A stretch of DNA of 64,000 nucleotides from Salvia splendens (Eukaryota > Streptophyta > Magnoliopsida > Lamiales > Lamiaceae), in the NCBI RefSeq assembly GCF_004379255.2, contig NC_056040.1, positions 36,257,779 through 36,321,778 of the forward strand, read 5' to 3'. Below are positions 56,201-64,000 of the stretch, piece after piece (position 1 is the stretch's first letter; each line of letters opens with the position of its first letter). The notes under the pieces are model-generated. The model saw only the letters and a list, made by a program, of their open reading frames with translations. It did not search any database and was not told the DNA's origin. The position numbers and the translations under genes were made by a program.

Positions 56201-58480
56201 TGTCATGCATTAAATGGCTTTATCTGTTTATTTGGTATTTATCTTTGTAAGTGGATTATCTGTTTTATCTGCTCATGCGATAATTATGCAAAAACCATAT
56301 AAATATCTAAGCGATAATTACAAAAAGTGCGTTGTATATGGTCTCCATCAATTGGTCTGCAATTTATGAAGCTTTTTTCTAATATTACCGCCACCTGCTC
56401 TGTGGGGACAATAATCCTAAGAAATAGTGAGTTCATAAGGCGGACTTCTCAAATATAAATAGTATGAACTAGAATGTGGTTTCCAATATTATCGCCACCT
56501 GCTCTGTGGGGACAATAATCCTAAGAAACTACGAGATTCAGAAGTTCACACAGAATTTATGAGATAGCTTGATCTTGTTAGCAGCACATGAGCATTGTTA
56601 TGGGAGTGTGTTGTAGAAATGAGACTCTGTAATGCTAAATTCGGTGGTCTTGCTTAGGAAACATTAGGCGGCCATGCTACTTTATGGTCTCTGGACTATT
56701 CGTCGATGATTGTGACCAGTAAAATTGTAAGATTTTAATGCGTATTGACCTCCTCTAGGGGATACAAAATTTTAATTTTACAGTTGCAAGATACATAATT
56801 GTTTTGTGGTTATTTGCGATTATGTATTGAGCATAAGTATGTGATAATAAGTTTATATGCCAAATCTTCATTATGTCGTTCATATTTTGTCTGCGATCCT
56901 TAAAGAAATGAACTTGAATGCCAAAATTATGTAGACTGGAAATGAAAAATGGATAAGATTCTCATCGCTAAAACTTGGAGTTTATACTCACTGATTCATG
57001 TCCTCCATTTCCTCGACATAATTCCACGAAGATTGTTCGAGAATGCATCTTGCATGTACTTGACAAGTTCTTTGAGGAATTAGGTCAAGCTATTTTCTTT
57101 TAAGTAGCACGACAAGTCTTGGTTAGTGACGATGAAAGATGGATGTCAATAGAATTTGTCAAGATGATTCGATTGAAATATCCTAGAGGGACAGAATGTT
57201 TTGAGGAATCTTTTGATCACTCAAATAGTTTTCTGACTCAAGTCATCGCCTAAAGTAATAAGAAATGACTACAAGAAGGTTTAACTGAAAAGTAGAAAAC
57301 CTTCAGAATATTAGTCGTTATATTACTGTTAGAGGAAAGTAACATGATAGATGACGAATTCATGAAGGCTGCATTTTTCCTAAGTCCTAGTTCATTTGAA
57401 CAAAAGACTTAGATATGGAAATGGGAGAGCCTGAATTGTCATCAAAGTTTGTCTGAAGCGAGTGAAGATGTTTTGTAAGTTGGACTGACCTCTTTTAAAG
57501 AAGGACAATGGCTTACATGGAAATGCAACTTCTAAGTAAGAGATCTTGATCCAGTTAGGTTTTTGTTGCAGTGGGAGCTATTTTTGCTCAATTATTGTTT
57601 TATGGTTGATGTTTAAGGCATCATAGTATTGAAACGATACAAATGCAACAAGATTGAGTATGAAACAACACATCAACTTCTTAAACAATGAATGATAAAG
57701 TATTTATGGCTCTTAGTCTTAAGGCCAAGAAAATACTTAGCTATTGTTCAGACTGATCCAGACCATCAAGATTTTAACTATTTGTTTGTTAAATAGCTTG
57801 AAAGTCGAGAATGTCTGTTTGATGCACTATAAGTGAGAATCATTCGATCCAGATCGCTTACAGAAGTGCAACATAGAAAGACTAGCAAGTCTTAATGGTT
57901 TACACCATAAGGAGACAAGCAATGGGTTATGATCAGTAGTGGGAGCCTAACCTCCATTGACAAATCCAAGCGTCCTTCTGAAGAATGAGATAGTTATGTC
58001 AGAAGGAATCGACGTCTATCTAAGACAAGTTTGATTAAGTGATGAGTTGTACTCATGAAAATCTTATCATTGATGGGATAAGTGTTAGATATAACGAGAT
58101 ACACCTTAAAGAAACTACCATCATCAGTACCTTCTACAAAACACGAGTTGTGGACTAGAGCGACCCTAGTCTAGCACATCTCAAGGTGTAATGTTGTTGC
58201 AATACATCTTGGAAAGGTATCCAAGTAATTGGAGTTGAGTACTGATCAGACATCTTTTAAGGTTGTCCCAAATGATGTAAGATTATAAGTTCTATAATCT
58301 TCAAAGATAGAACTCTTGTTTGAAGATCAAGAGAGGAACTAAAAGCCTAACAGCGTGATAACTCTCAGGACAAAGAGAGATATCAAATTTTCCACATTAC
58401 CAAAGAGTCATACCATTTGAAGCTTATGCACTAATAAAATCAACTTCAACACCTAAGATTTTTAGAACCATGTCATAGTG
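56201..58480. other. Degenerate element without coding capacity, with a 104-bp tandem duplication
   Basis: CCACCTGCTCTGTGGGGACA occurs at 56391 and 56495 with matching flanks. A GCAGTGGGAGC motif (57571) and AGTGGGAGC again near 57943 and 58479 recall polypurine-like runs of Copia-type elements, so this may be the decayed interior of one. No open frame of note on either strand. Confidence 0.35.
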
Positions 58481-60330
58481 GGAGCGTTCCTAGGAACATA
58501 ACAAGTTCATGGGTCTATTCTATCCGGAAAAACTATCATTTTATACGGTAAACCTATCATTTATAAGCCAAAAGTATCATCTTAACTACCAATCATTGGC
58601 TTCAAAGCATCATTACAAACAGGAATGTACATAACTACATATCAGTAAATGTATCAATTTATTAACTCTGAGTATCATTATATCCGTCAAAATTATCATT
58701 TTATGTTGTAAACCTAACATTTATAAGCCAAAAGTATCATTTTATCAACTTAAAGTATCATTCTATCATTCAGAAATATCATTTTATCGGCTGCAAGTAT
58801 CATTTTGTAATTTTATAGGATAGAAATATCATTTTATCTATTGCGAGTAACATTTAACATTTTATAGACTCAGAATCTCATTCTATCCGGTAAAACTATC
58901 ATTTTATACAGTAAACCTAACATTTATAAGCCAGAAGTATCTCCTTAACTACCAAGAATGTAAAACCTACATATCAATAAAAGTATCATTTTATCAACTC
59001 AGTGTATCATTCTATCAGTCAATACTATCATTTTATGCAGTAAATCTAACATTTATAAACAAAAGTATCATTTTATCAACTCAAAGTATCATTCTATCAG
59101 TCAGAAATATCGTTTTATCGGCTGCAAGTATCATTTTGTCATTTTATAGGTTAGAAATATGATTTTATCTACTGCGAGTAACATTTATCATTTTATAAAC
59201 TCAGAGTATCATTCTATCCGGCAAAACTATCATTTTATATAGTAAACCTAACATTTATAAGCCAAAAGTATCATTTTATCAACTTAAAGTATCATTCTAT
59301 CCGGCAAAACTATCATTTTATCATTTTTATGTCATTTTATCAGCTTATATGCCATTTCTTCAGCTTATATATCATTTTATAAGGTTAGATTATCATTTTA
59401 TCAGTTAAAATTTCATTTTATGACGAATTAATCATTTTATAAACAAAAAGTATCATTTTATCAATTCAAAGTATCGTTCTATCAGTCAGAAATATCATTT
59501 TATCGGCTCAGAGTATCATTCTATCCGGCAAAACTATGATTTTGTCAACTCAGAGTATCATTCTATCGGCCAAAGTATCATTTTATCAACTCAGAGTATC
59601 ATTCTATCAGTCAAAACTATCATTTTATGCAGTAAATCAAACATTTATAAGCAAAAGTATCATTTTATCAACTCAAAGTATCATTCTATCAGTCAGTAAT
59701 ATCATTTTATCGGATGCAAGTATCATTTTGTCATTTTATCTGGCAAAACTATGATTTTGTCAACTCAGAGTATCACTCTATCGGCAAAAGTATCATTTTA
59801 TCAACTCAGAGTATCATTCTATCCGGCAAAACTATCATTTTATCATTTTTATGTCATTTTATCAGCTTATATGTCATTTCTTCAGCTTATATATCATTTT
59901 ATAAGGTTAGATTATCATTTTATCAGGTGAAAGTTTCATTTTATGACGAATGTATCATTTTATCAATTCAAAGTATCATTCTATCAGTCAGAAATATCAT
60001 TTTATCGGCTGCATGTATCATTTTGTCATTTTATTGGATAGAAATATCATTTTATCTGCTGCGAGTACCATTTATCATTTTATAAACTCAGAGTATCATT
60101 CTATCCGGCAAAACTATCATTTTGTCAACTCAGAGTATCAATCTATCGGCAAAAGTATCATTTTATAACACTGAGTATCATTCTATCAAGCAAAACTATC
60201 ATTTTATCAAGTAAACCTAACATTTATAAGCCAAAGTATCATCTTAACTACCAATTATTGGCTTCAAAGCATCATCAAAAACAAGAATGTACATACCTAC
60301 AAATCAGTAAAAGTATCATTTTATCAAGCA
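58481..60330 (+). repeat. TATCATTTTATC minisatellite
   Basis: Roughly 1.85 kb of 24-30-bp units of the type AGTATCATTTTATCAACTCA / GAGTATCATTCTATCCGGCA. A larger block repeats with offset 522 (ATCCGGCAAAACTATC at 59299 and 59821). Both ends share a flanking block (GGCTTCAAAGCATCAT at about 58600 and 60251). Long open frames of IILSTQS-type repeats are by-products. Confidence 0.85.
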
Positions 60331-60498
60331 AAACACATCACTCTTATTCGGATTTTACTTCACTCTTGTTCACAAAACACTAGTTCCTTATTCAGTGAAG
60401 TAAATAGATACAACACAACAGTGAATTAAATAGTAAACAAGATATTAATGTACAATAAGTACTTGCTATTGAATTTAAATGAAGTTTTCTACAATAGT

Positions 60499-61290
60499 TT
60501 ATGAACGTTTGAAGTTTACAATCATTTTTTCCACATCTGTGTTATTTGTTTTCCCATATTCTTCATAATGCTTTGATGCTAGTGACAAGATATTCAATGC
60601 CTCATGGTTTTTTTCCGACAATAATAATGCGCTGCAATACTTTGCTCTCAGTCTTTGGAGTATTCCCTTGCTTCTTGCAGTTAATCCACAATTCCAATCT
60701 TGTTCACGCCTACCATAATAACATTCCAAATGTCGCATCAAAAAAACTCCACAATCTTCTACATTTGATGTTGTTCTCCAAGGCATTTTGAGCCTTACTA
60801 TGCTCGCATACTTTATTGATTTGCTTTGGTTGTGATACCCCATTTTTGTCAAAAAATGACAAAAAAACAATCTCTGCAATATATCATTATGAATATCAGA
60901 TGTAGTTCACTATAAAGAGTGCTATACTTCACTGTAATCACAAAAATACTTCACTATATATCATGTATACTTACCACATTTCCAAGTATGCCACCATATT
61001 TGATTAATACGTCCTCATCGTCAGCATTCTTCGAATTGTCAATCACCACTATACTTTTAGTACTAAATCTGAAGCATATGGTATAGTAATGTTCTACAGT
61101 ACATATTGGAAAGAACACCTACATAGATAATAATAATAATTTTAGAATAAAAACAATTAGTAATATAACAAAGAATCAATTGTGTTTAGTATTACCAAAT
61201 CTACATCGTCCCATTTGAAATACGGAATTTGTTCAACCTCAGTTTGTAAATTGTCACAGAATCTATCAAATAGAGTCATGAGGTCAACCC
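60499..61290 (-). CDS. Ulp1/SENP-type (C48) cysteine protease, C-terminal part, three exons
   Basis: Minus-strand exons 61199-61290, 60975-61118 (144 nt, phase 0) and 60499-60873 are separated by introns with GT..AG ends (GTAATA..GTAG and GTAAGT..GCAG) and join in frame. Catalytic residues are visible: His in VEHYYTICF, Asp in VVIDNS, Cys in NVEDCGVFLMRH. The oxyanion-hole Gln usually found six residues before the Cys is Thr. Such proteases remove SUMO; in plants many copies are carried by Mutator-like transposons. The N-terminal part and a start codon are not visible (a GGGGTTGACC stretch leads into exon 1), so this is a partial gene. The neighbouring inverted minisatellites support a transposon origin. 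Confidence 0.7.
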
Positions 61291-61339
61291 CCTAAGGCCG
61301 GTCAACAATTGTATACAGCTGAAAGATGAGACAAGTCAA

Positions 61340-61520
61340 ATCTGGATGGAAATTATTGAAAATGATAGGTTCTGGGAATAAAATGATAGTTTCGGTGGGT
61401 AAAAATTAATTATTAAACTGATAAACTACTAGTTGCACTTGATATAATTAGTTGCACTTGATAAAATGATGGTTTCAAGGGATAAAATAAAATGATAGTT
61501 TCTGGGGATAAAATGATACT
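61340..61520 (-). repeat. Minisatellite of GATAAAATGATA type, inverted relative to 58481-60330
   Basis: Four or more AAAATGATAGTTTC-like units (61366-61515), the reverse complement of the TATCATTTTATC motif on the other side of the Ulp1-like gene. The gene is thus bracketed by inverted copies of one motif. Confidence 0.6.
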
Positions 61521-61762
61521 TTGACTTTATAATGACATAAATCGTTTAACACACTGAAATCTTTTGTGTATTAGAGAGAGAAACTTCCTGATGCTGTTGC
61601 TGATGAAGATGATAGACAAGCATATATATAATCATGCTTTAAATGAACATATACCATGCAATTTATTTTCAAAATTTATATTTATTCTTACGGAATGAGT
61701 ATGTTGTGAAAAAAAGGCGCCTTGATGAAGATAGAGCCATTATCCTTCCATATTATTCAAAT
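61521..61762. other. Short non-coding stretch
   Basis: No gene or repeat recognised; a GATGCTGTTGCTGATGAAGATGAT run is at 61591. Confidence 0.3.
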
Positions 61763-64000
61763 AAGATGATATTCTTCCCCGAGGTGCACTTAATAAAGTA
61801 TGTAGATATTTCCATTGTGGGGAAGGTTGCCGGTGCTTCAAACCGTCGCGGTTGTCTTTCTCTTGAATCTAACTGTGATTTTCTCTGAGATTCGTCTTCC
61901 CTCTACCGAGCCACCACCCCAACCCCCCCGTTTGTCATTATCTTTTTTATTTTTTCTTTTTCCTTTTCCCCTGGGCAATTGTTGAAATTGATGAGTAGTT
62001 GTTATGTCCCTTTTCGACTAATTAACGAAAACATGGTTATTGGAGCCGGGGCTGTCTCCACAGCATATATGAAAGGAAAAAACTAATGCATGGTCTCAAG
62101 GTAAAAAAAAGAATTTGTCTTTGTTATGATTTGGAATTAGAAAGTTCTTTCTACAGTTTTAATCTACTGATTATTAGTTTTCTGCAGATGTGAAGGTAGC
62201 AGTGAAAAACAAAGTTCCTCTTGTAAGGTCGTTGACTTGAGCTGTGTTACATTCTGTATTGAAACAAGTAACACAGCGACCATACCTAAGGTTCACGAGG
62301 AATATGTTCCCTCATTTTTTGGAGGTAAGTTAGAAGCATAATCTGTTTTCTCTCAACCATGCATATTTATTTTGTTTTTTTTCAATTAATTACTTCTTTA
62401 AACACCTGATATTGATCATTGAATCAAATATGTCTCGGAATCTCAATTGTTTGTAATGAGTAACTCCGTTGTAAAAAACTTTATATTCCACTGTTCCACA
62501 AAGAAATATGTCAGAGATGACTGATGAATTAATAAAATATCTTATTCTTCACTTCTAGATTTTGCGTAGCTAAAAGTACATTGTTGCAAAACATTATCAA
62601 TTTTTTATGCTAGGAGATATTCTAATAGGAACTTTGGGATTCTTTATGCCAGATGAACATGAGAGATCTTGAAGTTAATAGTTCTCATTTAGCTTCTTTT
62701 CATGGAAGCAGATCTTCTAATACTTGTATATTATCTAAATCCGATGCATGCAGTGGTCTAGGCAACTGGTATGCTGTTTTATCTTATGATGCATCTGGCG
62801 TCTATGCCTCCACCCATGGGCAAGGAGCTGTATGGGAGCTCCTCCCTTTTTGGAAAATGAATGTTCACTGCTTAGGGATGTATTAGGGTGAGATAATCTC
62901 TGGATTTTATTTTAATTTTGCTCTGTATATGCTGCTGATTAGTAGCTTCCCAAAGCATATTTTGGTTTCTTTTGCACTAAGAAAGTTACTTAAAAGGGCT
63001 ATACTAGTACATTAAACTTTCCTTGTTTAATTTGCCGGTTAAGAAATATATTATTAAAATCAGAGGAAGAGCTGCCGAGGAACGACATTCTGAACTTGTG
63101 GTGAAGGCATTTACGTAACGTTAAGAAAACCATCGGGAAGGTTAAAGTTCAAGGTGTATAAGTGGTATTGCAAGAAAATTGTTTTCTGCTTCTTGTGCAT
63201 GGCTTGTATTTAACTGTACAAAGTTTTTCTATTATTTTTCAGTTCGTAAAGTGAAAATGGGGACGGAGCAAACCCACTGGTTGCATGTTTACATCTTTAA
63301 AGTCTTCATCCACGGTGAAGCTGGAAACATTTCAGCAAGGTTATCAAATGTTAAATTGGTTGTTTCATCCAACAGAAAAAAAAAGGAAAAAAAAAAGAAA
63401 AAAAGGAAAAAAAAGGAAAAAAAGAAAAGAAAAAAAGCTGATATTGTAAGAGGCTCTCTGTATGCATAGAAGCGTTGCACACTTAATTGTTGGGACTCGT
63501 AGATAATGGAGAGAAGTACCCAAGCTCATAAAGTGCATCAACTTATGAATTGGTGCAAGGTATGCAGGTTTCTTACATTCATTCATTCTATCATATATCA
63601 ATATGGATTCTTGTTTCTCATTCATCTAACTTCTACTCGAATTGTATATCTTGTTTTTGATTGCAGAATCATATTCTTGTTTGTTGAGATTGAAAAGTTC
63701 ACCCGAAGAGGATGCATTGGGAATGTAACCGGTATCTGGTGAATCTCGTGTCTTTTATGTTTTGTGTCTCATTCTACTTCTAGGTCATATGTTTGGCAGA
63801 TCATTGATAAGTGAATTATACTGCTCTTGACATGCAGCTTGCCAGATGGATTTGGAGATGATCTGATAATCGAAGTCCAGATTCGAAGGGAAAGTATTGC
63901 GGGCATGCTCTTGTTCAGGTGGCTGACATTCTGATGAATCGGTACTTGATCTTGAGATGCATACACAAAGCTCAGGTATCATGAATGTGCATTGCTGGTT
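61763..64000 (+). pseudogene. Array unit G: inverted copy of the amplified gene interior (cut by window end)
   Basis: Plus-strand equivalent of units A-F: the KRSIRHL exon region (diverged, 61850-62040, where a CACCACCCCAACCCCCCCG run has replaced exon sequence), STAYMKGK at ~62075, VPSFILE-type exon ~62190-62325 (here SFFGG), NWYAVLSYDAS at ~62765, KMGTEQTHW at ~63255, an A-rich tract 63377-63437 (complement of the pyrimidine tracts), HQLMNWCKV ~63537, LRLKSSPEEDALGM ~63690, LPDGFGDDLIIEV ~63840. Unit E/F-like in keeping the KMGTEQ exon. A one-base deletion breaks EVHDSKG (now EVQIRRE). Confidence 0.75.

Noticed and set aside
58900..60170. Repeat-protein-like open frames (IILSTQS repeats)
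   Set aside because: By-product of the TATCATTTTATC minisatellite; more than one frame is open and unit phase drifts.

Overview
The window is nuclear DNA of a flowering plant, most likely a eudicot; the species cannot be named from sequence alone. The evidence is plant exon-intron structure (GT..AG introns, e.g. in the Ulp1-like gene), broken copies of conserved plant genes, plant transposon types, and integrated copies of a plant pararetrovirus (Caulimoviridae). Nothing here is bacterial.

1-20,885: a head-to-tail array of an endogenous pararetrovirus on the minus strand, with a unit of about 7.7 kb. The array has the end of one copy (copy 0), a complete but frameshifted copy (copy 1), a copy whose 1,777-residue polyprotein is fully open (copy 2) and a truncated copy (copy 3). 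The unit reads: promoter and leader with a short upstream ORF; polyprotein (movement protein, capsid region, zinc knuckle, aspartic protease, reverse transcriptase, RNase H); ORF2; ORF3; ORF4; ORF5. ORF1 and ORF2 overlap, ORF3 and ORF4 share a TAATG stop-start, and ORF2/ORF3 are linked by an AAATTTA heptamer in exactly the frame expected for -1 ribosomal frameshifting, conserved in all three copies. The promoter has a TATA box about 43 bp from an as-1-like element.

20,886-28,170: 7.3 kb of A/C-rich, almost G-free satellite with a 1.6-kb higher-order repeat, butting directly on the truncated viral copy.

28,171-48,560: a minus-strand gene graveyard. Broken exons of NOT1 (CCR4-NOT scaffold) and of the microtubule protein MOR1/GEM1 are followed by six tandem units (A-F, 2.1-2.7 kb) made from internal exons of one plant-specific gene of unknown function. 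The broken 5' part of that gene sits at 47.4-48.6 kb. A seventh unit (G) lies inverted at 61.8-64.0 kb.

48,561-61,762: transposon-rich DNA. It holds an LTR-like end, a fragment of an At1g65710-like gene, a PIF/Harbinger ORF1 pseudogene split by a probable solo LTR, AT-rich minisatellites, a degenerate element with no coding capacity, a TATCATTTTATC minisatellite, and a Ulp1-type cysteine protease fragment with intact introns flanked on its far side by the same minisatellite motif in inverted orientation.

The most noteworthy items are the over-unit-length viral array with one intact copy, the candidate frameshift site between its ORF2 and ORF3, and the tandem/inverted amplification of a gene interior.
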